In this document: positions 6,535 to 14,371 of the stretch, one piece after another
How positions within the stretch are numbered: the first letter of the stretch is position 1
Layout of the letters: each line of letters starts with the position of its first letter
Assembly (NCBI GenBank): GCA_041567895.1
Contig: JBFGAX010000057.1
Coordinates: 1-17,588, forward strand
DNA from: JABDOU01 sp041567895
GTDB taxonomy: Bacteria > Actinomycetota > Acidimicrobiia > Spongiisociales > SHLN01
Direction of reading: 5' to 3'
Length of the DNA: 17,588 nt
Position numbers and translations under genes: made by a program
The notes under the pieces: generated by a model
Database searches by the model: none
Told to the model about the DNA's origin: nothing
The model's input: the letters and a program-made list of their open reading frames with translations, nothing else

Positions 6535-7508
6535 TGGACGTTGCCTTCAGCGGGATTCAGCCGACCGGTGATATCCATCTGGGTAATTACCTGGGCGCCC
6601 TGCGCAATTGGGTGGCTCTACAGGAGTCCTTCGACGCCGTCTATTGCATCGTAGATCTCCACGCACTCACCGTTCCGTACGATCCGAAAACATTCGCGAC
6701 CGAGCGTCTCGAGGCGGCCAAGGCGGTGATCGCAGCGGGGATCGATCCTGATCGGAGCCTTCTCTACTACCAGTCAGACGTTCCCGCCCATGCAGAGCTC
6801 GGCTGGCTGCTCGGGACCATGACGTCGCTCGGGGCACTGAATCGCATGACCCAGTTCAAGGACAAATCTGATCAGGCAGGTGAGTTTCTCGGCCTCTACG
6901 CGTATCCGGTCCTCATGGCTGCAGACATCCTCCTCTATCGAGCCAATGCCGTACCCGTCGGCGAAGACCAGACCCAGCACCTCGAGCTGACACGCGACCT
7001 TGCCGAGCGGTTCAATCAGCGATATCAGGAGATCTTTCCCCTTCCAGAGGCAATAATTCCGGAGAGGGGTGCTCGCGTGATGTCGTTGAAGGATCCGACG
7101 TCGAAGATGAGCAAGTCGGACCCCTCCGAAGCGAGTCGCATACTCATGCTTGACGGTCCAGACACCATCGTCAAGAAAATGGGTAAAGCGGTGACCGACT
7201 CGGGAACCGAGATCCGCTACGACTGGGTACACAAGCCGGGTATATCGAATCTCCTCGAAATCCTGTCGCTGTTCACCGATCGAAGCGTCGAATCACTGGT
7301 TGATGAGCATGAAGGCACCCAATACGGCGTTTTCAAGAAGACTGTTGCGGATGCGGTAGTTGAGGGTCTCGATCCCGTTCGTTCCCGGTACGCCGAACTC
7401 GACGATGGAGAAGTTGCCCAACTGATGGACCGCAACGCGGCCCGGGGGAGGGAACGGGCAGCGCCATTCCAGGATGAGGTAATGCGCGCAATGGGGCTTC
7501 GGCCGTAG
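6531..7508 (+). CDS. trpS: tryptophanyl-tRNA synthetase
   Basis: A 325-residue class I aminoacyl-tRNA synthetase of normal TrpRS length that charges tRNA-Trp in the cytoplasm. The HIGH-type signature appears as TGDIHLGNYLGA (residues 12-23), the core LYAYPVLMAADILLYRANAV followed by VGEDQTQHLELTRDLAERFN is typical of bacterial TrpRS, and the KMSKS loop is intact at 192-196 (SKMSKSDPS). The start overlaps the cimA stop (ATGATGG; the first ATG at 6531 or the second at 6534 could be used), so it is probably translated from the cimA mRNA by coupling. No separate promoter is evident. Confidence 0.96.
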   Translation: MMDVAFSGIQPTGDIHLGNYLGALRNWVALQESFDAVYCIVDLHALTVPYDPKTFATERLEAAKAVIAAGIDPDRSLLYYQSDVPAHAELGWLLGTMTSLGALNRMTQFKDKSDQAGEFLGLYAYPVLMAADILLYRANAVPVGEDQTQHLELTRDLAERFNQRYQEIFPLPEAIIPERGARVMSLKDPTSKMSKSDPSEASRILMLDGPDTIVKKMGKAVTDSGTEIRYDWVHKPGISNLLEILSLFTDRSVESLVDEHEGTQYGVFKKTVADAVVEGLDPVRSRYAELDDGEVAQLMDRNAARGRERAAPFQDEVMRAMGLRP

Positions 7509-8163
7509 TAAGTTCTCAATTGAGCCCAACGTCCCATTTGCGACCATCCCGACAGCGATGAGACTGAGGGATAGAGGCCTCGCTGAGGCCAGACCAGGTG
7601 GAGGTCGTGCATGTCTGATGACAAACGCGACGCAACCAGGGGACAGGATTGCTATCGGGTGTTTGTCGCTCCATGGGAATCCGATACGGACCGGGAGGAG
7701 CGCTCCAGCGCTAGGAGAGTTCCTCGCCCTCGCCGCGGCCGATCGTTGACAGGCCGTCGCCGTTCCTCCCTTACGCGTGCGTCGCAAGACGCTGGTATAC
7801 GGCCGCCTAGCGATGCTGACGCAAGGGGAGAACCCGGGGTCCAGGAGGAAATCAGATTGGCGGGGCCTGACCGGCCCTGATCGCATCGCACGTTGAGCGT
7901 GTGGACTCTCGTGGGCGCCCGTCGCGCGGTGGATGTTGGTCGTGTGCATTCTTTGTGGGTGCGTCGCGTCAACTCGCAGCGCAGGGCGGTCTCTGGCTTC
8001 GATTTCCCTGGCATCTCGAGAGATGCCGAATAAAGCCGCGAAATCCTCTCCTCTTCGTTCGTAGGGCGATCGGACTCGCCTGGCTACGATCTGGCACCAC
8101 CAACCGGGCGCCTGGGGACCAGGGCTGAGCACGATACGGAGTTGAACGTATGGACGCGCGCAC
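7509..8163. other. 655-bp gene-poor, hairpin-rich region before guaB3
   Basis: No protein gene here is convincing and I find no tRNA, tmRNA, RNase P or SRP signature. Several clean inverted repeats stand out. GGCCTC/GAGGCC is at 7576-7590. GACAAAC (7620-7626) matches GTTTGTC (7661-7667). TATCGG (7653-7658) matches CCGATA (7681-7686), a fold alternative to the previous one. A GCGTC-GCAA-GACGC tetraloop hairpin lies near 7790-7804, and GGGCC/GGCCC lies around 7863-7878. GGCATCT-CGAG-AGATGCC (8010-8027) is nested in GGCTT (7995-7999)/AAGCC (8033-8037). TACGAT (8085-8090) matches a -10 box but lacks a -35. It may hold a structured RNA or a long guaB3 leader. Confidence 0.4.
7611..7880 (+). CDS. 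possible small Arg-rich hypothetical protein
   Basis: An 89-codon frame opens with ATG five bases after a strong GGAGGT (7600-7605), the best ribosome binding site in this gap. The first third (MSDDKRDATRGQDCYRVFVA and on) reads like protein. The middle is dominated by Arg (for example VPRPRRGRSLTGRRRSS), as often happens when structured non-coding GC-rich DNA is translated. I recognise no family. It overlaps the inverted repeats described for the gap, so it may be a false frame over an RNA element. Confidence 0.25.
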   Translation: MSDDKRDATRGQDCYRVFVAPWESDTDREERSSARRVPRPRRGRSLTGRRRSSLTRASQDAGIRPPSDADARGEPGVQEEIRLAGPDRP

Positions 8164-9321
8164 ATGGAAGTAGATATCGGCATCGGCAAGTCAGGACGCA
8201 GGGCCTGGGGTTTCGACGATATCGCAATCGTTCCTTCCCGCAGGACCCGCGACCCCGAGGATGTGGATATTTCATGGCAACTCGATGCCTACCGGTTCGA
8301 ACTTCCCATGCTGGCTTCGGCCATGGATTCGGCAGTCAGCCCGGCAACAGCCATCGCGATCGGTCGACTGGGAGGCCTTGGAGTGCTCAACCTCGAGGGG
8401 CTCTGGACCCGGTACGAGGATCCGGCGCCGGTTCTGGCCGAAATCACGCAGCTCGAGCCCGAGAAGGCGACCCGACGCATGCAAGAGCTCTATCAAGAAC
8501 CGCTGAAACCCGAGCTGATCGAAGTTCGCATAGGCGAGATGAAAGACGCCGGCATCACGACGGCGGCGAGCATCACCCCTCAAAACACGGAGGCGCTGGC
8601 GCCGTTAACGGTGGCGGCGGGCCTCGACATTTTGGTGATTCAAGGCACGGTCGTATCAGCTGAACACGTGTCGACGAGGATCGAGCCACTCAACCTGAAA
8701 GACTTCATCTATCACTTCGATCTGCCAGTGATTGTCGGAGGATGTGCTTCGTATGCCACGGCGTTGCATCTGATGCGGACCGGGGCCGTTGGCGTCCTTG
8801 TCGGGGTTGGGCCGGGCGCCGCTTGCACGACCCGAGGCGTGCTGGGTGTCGGGGTTCCGCAAGCAACGGCAATCGCCGATGCGCGAGGTGCTCGTATTCG
8901 TCACCTCGATGAGACCGGTCGGTACGTCCAAGTGATCGCCGACGGGGGAATGCGAACCGGAGGCGACGTGTCAAAAGCGATAGCCTGCGGAGCCGATGCG
9001 GTGATGCTTGGATCGCCAATTGCGTCGGCGACCGAGGCTCCTGGACAGGGCTTCCACTGGGGGATGGCCACCTTTCACCCGACGTTGCCGCGAGGCGCAC
9101 GGGTCGAGACCAGAGACCTGGGCTCCCTGGAGGAGATCCTGGTTGGACCGGCTTACGAAAACGATGGTCGGCGGAACATCTTCGGAGGTTTGCGGGCATC
9201 GATGGCCACAACCGGGTACGCAAACGTTCGTGAGTTCCAAAAGGCTGAGGTGATGGTGGCGCCTGCGCTGCAGACCGAAGGCAAAGACCTCCAGCGAACC
9301 CAGAAGGTGGGCATGGGGTGA
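8164..9321 (+). CDS. guaB3: GuaB3-type IMP dehydrogenase family protein
   Basis: A 385-residue TIM-barrel protein of the IMP dehydrogenase family without the usual CBS-domain insert, which marks the GuaB3 branch found in actinobacteria and cyanobacteria. The N-terminal DDIAIVPSRRTRDPEDVDIS and WQLDAYRFELPMLASAMDSA match that branch. The catalytic loop is GVGPGAACTTRGV with Cys221, the residue that forms the thioimidate with the purine. IADGGMRTGGDVSKAIACGA is the phosphate-binding region. The branch has been reported to act as IMP dehydrogenase in cyanobacteria (IMP + NAD to XMP), and adjacency to guaA fits this here, though the role in this organism is unproven. The start is chosen by alignment to family beginnings; there is no Shine-Dalgarno. 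It overlaps guaA by four bases. Confidence 0.9.
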   Translation: MEVDIGIGKSGRRAWGFDDIAIVPSRRTRDPEDVDISWQLDAYRFELPMLASAMDSAVSPATAIAIGRLGGLGVLNLEGLWTRYEDPAPVLAEITQLEPEKATRRMQELYQEPLKPELIEVRIGEMKDAGITTAASITPQNTEALAPLTVAAGLDILVIQGTVVSAEHVSTRIEPLNLKDFIYHFDLPVIVGGCASYATALHLMRTGAVGVLVGVGPGAACTTRGVLGVGVPQATAIADARGARIRHLDETGRYVQVIADGGMRTGGDVSKAIACGADAVMLGSPIASATEAPGQGFHWGMATFHPTLPRGARVETRDLGSLEEILVGPAYENDGRRNIFGGLRASMATTGYANVREFQKAEVMVAPALQTEGKDLQRTQKVGMG

Positions 9322-10889
9322 CAACCCGGCCTTCGTTGGGCAGTGCATCTGCCGTGGGCGACTACGACAAAGTGTTGGTGGTCGATCTCGGCGCTCAGTA
9401 CGCCCAGCTCATCGCCCGTCGGGTCAGGGAGGCACACTGCTACAGCGAGATCGTGCGAGGTTCGATACGGGCCGAAGAGGTGCTGTCACATGATCCGTCC
9501 GCGATCATCCTCTCAGGCGGTCCGGCCTCGGTGTATGCCGACGACGCCGTCGACATCGATCCCGAGATCCTGCGGTTGGGTATTCCCGTGCTGGGCATTT
9601 GCTACGGTCATCAGGCGATCGCCCACGCACTCGGGGGCGTCGTGGAGCGCACCGGTTCTGGCGAATACGGTCGAACCCGCTTGGACATCGAGGGTGACTC
9701 GTTGTTATTCGAGGGGCTTCCCGACAGCCACGATGTGTGGATGAGTCACGGAGATGCCGTCGTCAAGCCGCCACCCGGATTTCGGGTAACCGCCTCCACG
9801 GGATCTTCACCCGTTGCCGCGATGCAGGATGACGAGAAAAGACTCTATGGCCTCCAGTTCCACCCCGAAGTTCACCACAGCCCTCGCGGTCAGGAAGTGC
9901 TGAGACATTTCCTTTACAAGGCGGCCGGCCTCATGCCCACGTGGACAAACGCATCGATCATCGAAGAATCCGTTGCCGCGGTCCGCGCCCGGGTGGGTGA
10001 AGCCAGAGTGATCTGCGCTTTGTCCGGTGGCGTTGATTCATCTGTGGCAGCCGCATTGGTGCACAAAGCCATTGGAAACCAGCTCACCTGTGTGTTCGTC
10101 GACCACGGGCTTTTGCGTCATCGAGAAGCCGAGGAGGTGATCGAGACCTTTGGCGGCCACTTTGACATGCGCCTCATCCATGTTGACGCCGCGGATCGCT
10201 TCCTCGCCGCCCTGGCGGGCGTTGAGGATCCCGAGCGCAAACGTATGATCATTGGCGAGACGTTCATCCGGGTTTTCGAGGAGGTCGCCGACGGCCTCGA
10301 AGAAACCGGGTTTCTGGTTCAGGGCACGTTGTATCCCGACGTGATCGAGTCGGGATCTGGCGAGGCAGCCAAAATCAAGAGTCATCACAACGTTGGGGGC
10401 TTGCCCGAAAAGATGAATCTTCAACTCGTCGAGCCGTTGCGGGATCTGTTCAAGGACGAGGTGAGGGCTGTTGGTGTAGAGCTCGGATTACCCGAGGAGA
10501 TCGTCTGGAGGCAACCTTTCCCCGGCCCGGGGCTCGCCGTGCGCATCATCGGTGAGGTGACGGCCGAGCGTCTGGAGATTCTCAGAGCTGCTGATGACAT
10601 CATCACCGATGAAATCCGCAAGGCGGGCATGGAGCGGGACCTCTGGCAGTACTTCGGCGTACTGTTGGGTATTCGATCGGTGGGGGTACAGGGCGATGGC
10701 AGGACCTATGCTCATCCGCTCATCATTCGGGCGGTAACGAGCGAGGACGCCATGACCGCCGACTGGGCCCGGTTGTCCCACCCGCTCCTCGACCAGATCT
10801 CCTCGCGTGTGATCAATGAGGTCGAGGGAATCAATCGCGTGGCTCTGGATATTTCTTCCAAACCACCAGCGACCATCGAGTGGGAGTGA
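9318..10889 (+). CDS. guaA: GMP synthase (glutamine-hydrolysing)
   Basis: A 523-residue two-domain enzyme that converts XMP, ATP and glutamine to GMP in the cytoplasm. The N-terminal class I glutamine amidotransferase carries the nucleophile Cys95 in GICYGHQ and the His182/Glu184 pair in LQFHPEVHHSPRG. The ATP-pyrophosphatase domain has SGGVDSS at 236-242, and the C-terminal dimerisation domain ends in the classic KPPATIEWE. Length is normal. The GTG start at 9318 overlaps the guaB3 stop (GTGA), so the two consecutive steps of GMP synthesis are translationally coupled. The first ~17 residues precede the usual start of the fold, so an internal start is possible but unmarked. Confidence 0.97.
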   Translation: MTTRPSLGSASAVGDYDKVLVVDLGAQYAQLIARRVREAHCYSEIVRGSIRAEEVLSHDPSAIILSGGPASVYADDAVDIDPEILRLGIPVLGICYGHQAIAHALGGVVERTGSGEYGRTRLDIEGDSLLFEGLPDSHDVWMSHGDAVVKPPPGFRVTASTGSSPVAAMQDDEKRLYGLQFHPEVHHSPRGQEVLRHFLYKAAGLMPTWTNASIIEESVAAVRARVGEARVICALSGGVDSSVAAALVHKAIGNQLTCVFVDHGLLRHREAEEVIETFGGHFDMRLIHVDAADRFLAALAGVEDPERKRMIIGETFIRVFEEVADGLEETGFLVQGTLYPDVIESGSGEAAKIKSHHNVGGLPEKMNLQLVEPLRDLFKDEVRAVGVELGLPEEIVWRQPFPGPGLAVRIIGEVTAERLEILRAADDIITDEIRKAGMERDLWQYFGVLLGIRSVGVQGDGRTYAHPLIIRAVTSEDAMTADWARLSHPLLDQISSRVINEVEGINRVALDISSKPPATIEWE

Positions 10890-10923
10890 AGCGACGAGCT
10901 TCCGCCCCACCTGGCCGATTCGG

Positions 10924-10951
10924 TCAAGCCCCTGATTCGGTCCGCCGATAA
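10924..10951 (+). promoter_or_regulatory. sigma28 (FliA)-like promoter candidate
   Basis: GCCGATAA (10944-10951) is identical to the -10 element of sigma28/FliA promoters. Twelve bases upstream stands TCAAGCCC (10924-10931), a partial match to the TAAAGTTT -35 element (usual spacer 11). It lies 33 bp before a CheA-like kinase gene, the kind of gene such factors control. Whether this organism has that sigma factor is not visible here. Confidence 0.4.
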
Positions 10952-10956
10952 AACCA

Positions 10957-10972
10957 GTAGAGATTTCTCTAC
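10957..10972. repeat. inverted repeat in the kinase 5' leader
   Basis: GTAGAG (10957-10962) and CTCTAC (10967-10972) flank ATTT; the arms extend to seven bases with a 2-nt centre. The palindrome lies between the promoter-like box and the AAAGGT (10975-10980) ribosome binding site. It could be an operator or an mRNA hairpin near the transcription start. Confidence 0.4.
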
Positions 10973-10984
10973 GCAAAGGTTGCG

Positions 10985-13342
10985 ATGGATCTCGCAAATG
11001 ACCCTGAGCTCATTGAGCTCTACCGAAACGAGATGAGTGAACGCGTCGACATCCTCATGGAGGGTTCGCTCGCCATGGTCGACGACGCCTTCCCGGCCGG
11101 GCGCCTCGATGAGATGCGGAGGGAGGCTCACACCGTCAAAGGAACGTCCAGGGTCATGGGAATGCGCGATGCGGGCGACGCCGGTGACATTATTGAGGCC
11201 ATCTACACCGAAATCCTCGGCGCTCGCCGGGTGCCAAGCATCGGTCTGGGAAGGGGCTTGACATTGGTGTGTCGGGCGTTACAGAGGTTTCTCGTCGAGC
11301 CGTTGGGTGACCACGGTATTCCTGAAGCTCTCGAGATTCTCATCAAACTCGCAGATGATCCGATGGCAGCTGACGAGTTGCTGGGGCCCCTGGAGGATGA
11401 AGAGGTCGAGGCGGCCCAACTCGCAGCCGGGGCTCCGGGTGCGGAAAACGACTCCGCGGGCGATGACGCAACTGACACATACGCCTTGGATAGTGCGAAC
11501 GATGTCTCACCGATCGATGTTGAACCGAATGAGGGCGATCAAGCCGTTTTGAACAATGTCGTCCCAATCGGTGTGCTCGATACGAGTCCGCAGTTTTACA
11601 ACGTTCCACCTAATCCTCGATCCGATGACCCTCTGCTGATTCCCATCAATTTCGAGGACATCGATCTCGACCAGGTCGAAGATGCGATCGCCAAAGACGA
11701 TCACACCCGCTCCCTCGGCGGGCTGCTCGAAGCGCCGGAGCTGTGGATCAACAGCGAAACCACCGGGGTGGCGACGGCACGCCTGTATGAGATCATCAAT
11801 CGGGCTGCCGAGCTGCGGTTGGACACAGAATCGCTGATCACGGCCATCGAGCGCCTGGCGCAAGTCGAAGATCTAGATCAGATGCGAGCCATGGTCGGGG
11901 CTCTGCGCCATGGCGTCAAGGCGCTTGCTCTGGGAGCCAGTGCCATGCAACAACAAACCATCAGCGTAGTTGCGGTGCCCATGACCAGCGTTTTGAGTTC
12001 GCTGCCGGCCCTCGTCCGCTTTCTCGCCAAGAGGACCGGGAAAGATGTGCGATTCGAGATACTGGGAGACGAAGAGACCGAGCTGGATCGTGGGACGCTT
12101 GACCGGGTGGCTGACGTGATCCGTCAATTGCTCGTAAATGCGATCGTCCACGGACTCAAGACCCCGGACGAGCGAGCCGCGCAGGGCAAAGAGCAAACCG
12201 GAACGCTGACGCTGAATGTGCAACAGGAAGAAGATCATGTCCGCTTGACCGTTACCGACGACGGTACCGGGATCAACTGGAAAGCCGTTCGAGACGCCGC
12301 GGTCGAAAAGGATCTGATCGACCCGAACGCCAGTCCGTCTACAGCCGAGCTGCAGACGTTGTTGTTCAACGAGTCGATTTCAACGGCAAGTGAGGACGAT
12401 GAACTTGGAGGCTCCGGCGACGGCCTTTCCATGGTTTCCACGTACGTTCAGGATCTCCACGGTTCAATCGAGCTCCGATCCGTCGCCGGGGTCGGAACTG
12501 AAGTCGAGGTCATCGTGCCGAGATTTCAATCTCTGCAGTCGATAGTCCTGGTGCTCACTGCAAACGCACGGTGGGGAATACCCGAACTCGCCATTCTGGA
12601 GAGGACATCCATCGCCGACGCCATCACCTACCGCACCCCGGACGGGCGTAAAGAGGTTTTGTTCAGGGACGGCACCATCCCTCTGGTATCTCTCGGCAAG
12701 CTGGTAGGAGACGAAGACGCCGAAACCACCCGGGACGTCATCGTGGTGTCCACGCACGGGGGTCCGCTTGCCCTGTCGGTCCCGGGCACGCTCGGCGTCA
12801 TGGAAGTTGCACCGAAACGTCTGGGGGGACTGTTGCGATCTGCGCCGTTCGTGACCGGCGCCGCCATGGTCAGCGGAGAGATTGCCATGCTGATCGACAC
12901 GGATTCGTTGATGGAAGTCGCGAACTCGCTGGCGTTGGAGGAACAACACAATCGCAAGACAATCCTCATCGTCGACGATTCAATCGGCGTGCGCCAGGTA
13001 CTGGCGGCTGCGCTGACCGCCGGTGGTTTCGACGTTGTGGCGGCCGCCTCATCGATTGGTGCCCTCAATCAGCTTGCGAACAATCCGATCGATGCCATGG
13101 TCGTCGACTACGCCATGCCAGGCCAGGACGGCGTCGAATTGGTGACCCGCGTTCGGGAGACATACGGTGACATGCCGGTCGTGATGATCTCGGGCGTTGC
13201 CGATGAGGCTGATAGAAAGCGGGCAGAGGCGTCGGGAATCGATGCGTTCTTTGAAAAATCTGACTTTAGAGAAGGCGCGTTGGCGTCGATGTTGATATCA
13301 CTGCTGAATGACGAGTCTCCGATGGGAAAGACGGCACAATGA
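10985..13342 (+). CDS. CheA-like hybrid histidine kinase (Hpt-ATPase-CheW-REC)
   Basis: A 785-residue cytoplasmic protein. Residues 1-115 form an Hpt domain with phosphoacceptor His49 in REAHTVKGTSRVMGM. Residues 120-250 are an acidic, Pro-containing linker with no recognisable fold. Residues 255-335 resemble the CheA dimerisation helices. The ATPase follows: N-box Asn385 in QLLVNAIVHG, G1 DDGTGIN (425-431), G2 GGSGDGLSM (475-483). A CheW/P5-like region spans about 518-645. A receiver domain fills 658-780 with acceptor Asp708 in VVDYAMPGQDG and the switch Lys in FFEKSDF. No membrane helix or signal peptide is present, so input must come through partner proteins. It overlaps the next gene by ATGA. 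Architecture recalls ChpA/FrzE-type chemosensory kinases for motility or pili, but no receptor, CheR or CheB gene is in the window. Confidence 0.88.
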   Translation: MDLANDPELIELYRNEMSERVDILMEGSLAMVDDAFPAGRLDEMRREAHTVKGTSRVMGMRDAGDAGDIIEAIYTEILGARRVPSIGLGRGLTLVCRALQRFLVEPLGDHGIPEALEILIKLADDPMAADELLGPLEDEEVEAAQLAAGAPGAENDSAGDDATDTYALDSANDVSPIDVEPNEGDQAVLNNVVPIGVLDTSPQFYNVPPNPRSDDPLLIPINFEDIDLDQVEDAIAKDDHTRSLGGLLEAPELWINSETTGVATARLYEIINRAAELRLDTESLITAIERLAQVEDLDQMRAMVGALRHGVKALALGASAMQQQTISVVAVPMTSVLSSLPALVRFLAKRTGKDVRFEILGDEETELDRGTLDRVADVIRQLLVNAIVHGLKTPDERAAQGKEQTGTLTLNVQQEEDHVRLTVTDDGTGINWKAVRDAAVEKDLIDPNASPSTAELQTLLFNESISTASEDDELGGSGDGLSMVSTYVQDLHGSIELRSVAGVGTEVEVIVPRFQSLQSIVLVLTANARWGIPELAILERTSIADAITYRTPDGRKEVLFRDGTIPLVSLGKLVGDEDAETTRDVIVVSTHGGPLALSVPGTLGVMEVAPKRLGGLLRSAPFVTGAAMVSGEIAMLIDTDSLMEVANSLALEEQHNRKTILIVDDSIGVRQVLAAALTAGGFDVVAAASSIGALNQLANNPIDAMVVDYAMPGQDGVELVTRVRETYGDMPVVMISGVADEADRKRAEASGIDAFFEKSDFREGALASMLISLLNDESPMGKTAQ

Positions 13343-14343
13343 AAGTTCTGGTAGCTGACGACTCGCCCGTGTTGGTGCGAGCGTTGGCGAAACTCCTCGA
13401 TCAGGCGGGCTACGACGTGGTGATAGCCAATGATGGCTTGGAGGCGATCCAGAAGTTCTACGAAGAGATCCCCGATCTCGTTCTTCTCGATATCAATATG
13501 CCAAAGCTTCATGGATATGTGGTCTGCCGACTTCTCAAGGAAGATCCATCGGCACGATCGGTTCCCATCCTCATTCTGACGGCGCGCAGCTCAAACGAAG
13601 ATCGCTATTGGGCCACCAGGTCCGGGGCGGACGGCTTCCTCACCAAAGAATCGATGGGGGAAGAACTGCTGGATTCGGTGCAGTCCGCCCTCGCCAGTCG
13701 CGCACTCGCCGATCTTTCGAGAATCGAGCCGCCCACGCAGACGTTGGAAGAGAGCGACGTCCTGGCTCGTGTGTGCGAAGTACTCGACCGCAAACTTTTC
13801 GAAGCAAGCATCGTCAATGACATTGTGGCGATTGGCGTTCGTGCCGACGATCTGCATGGAACGATCAACGAGTCGCTGAGCATTCTCGGCCGCCTCGTTG
13901 AATGCGATGCCGCAGGAGTCCTGCTACACCTGGAGCACGAGCTCGTGTTGCGAGCGAACAGGCTCATGTCCATCGGCGACTTCGAGGTGTTCCGAGATCT
14001 GTCCGCTCTCCGGGGTCGCCAATTCACGACCGTCGACGTCCGCGGCGAAGATTTGAATCTGATACTCCCACCCGGTGTGGACACGTCCGAGATTTTCGAC
14101 ACCACGGGCGCCACGACCGACGGCGGTTGGGAATCGTTCGAATCGATCCCTCTGTGGTCGAAGGGTGAGGTCGTCGCCCTGCTGGTTTTGGCCTCCCACG
14201 AAAAGGATGCTTTCAGCGACAACGCTCGACGGAACCTTCGGACGATAGAACCTCATCTTGCCACCGTGATCGACTCGGCCAAGCAGTACCAGCGCATTCT
14301 GGAGCAAGAGGCTCGTTCGAGCTTGTCGAGCCTGCTCGACTGA
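13339..14343 (+). CDS. response regulator with REC and GAF domains
   Basis: A 334-residue protein. Residues 1-120 are a canonical receiver: acidic pair Asp7-Asp8, acceptor Asp51 in LVLLDINMPKLHG, Thr81 and Lys103 (GFLTKES). A helical segment (EESDVLARVCEVLDRKLFEA) leads to a GAF-like domain at about 165-315 with SIPLWSKGEVVALLVLAS near its end, followed by a coiled helix (AKQYQRILEQEARSSLSSLL). In many related proteins that helix connects to a GGDEF, phosphatase or kinase output; here the protein stops. It is translationally coupled to the CheA-like kinase and is its most likely phosphorylation target. The GAF ligand is unknown. No DNA-binding domain is seen. Confidence 0.85.
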   Translation: MKVLVADDSPVLVRALAKLLDQAGYDVVIANDGLEAIQKFYEEIPDLVLLDINMPKLHGYVVCRLLKEDPSARSVPILILTARSSNEDRYWATRSGADGFLTKESMGEELLDSVQSALASRALADLSRIEPPTQTLEESDVLARVCEVLDRKLFEASIVNDIVAIGVRADDLHGTINESLSILGRLVECDAAGVLLHLEHELVLRANRLMSIGDFEVFRDLSALRGRQFTTVDVRGEDLNLILPPGVDTSEIFDTTGATTDGGWESFESIPLWSKGEVVALLVLASHEKDAFSDNARRNLRTIEPHLATVIDSAKQYQRILEQEARSSLSSLLD

Positions 14344-14371
14344 TGTAGCCGGCTTCAGCAAGGACCGACGC

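Noticed and set aside
7509..8163. tRNA, tmRNA, RNase P or SRP RNA in the gap
   Set aside because: I looked on both strands for T-arm, CCA end, RNase P P4 (GAGGAAnGTCC / ACAGAA) and SRP tetraloop-domain signatures and found none.
7293..8189. 298-codon open frame on the minus strand across the trpS end and the gap
   Set aside because: It overlaps the conserved C-terminal part of trpS by more than 200 bp, shows no recognisable motif and has the Arg/Pro-rich look of an antisense frame in GC-rich DNA.
13605..14222. 205-codon Ser/Arg-rich frame antisense to the response regulator
   Set aside because: Composition is typical of a reverse-strand shadow, and the plus-strand REC-GAF protein is clearly coding.
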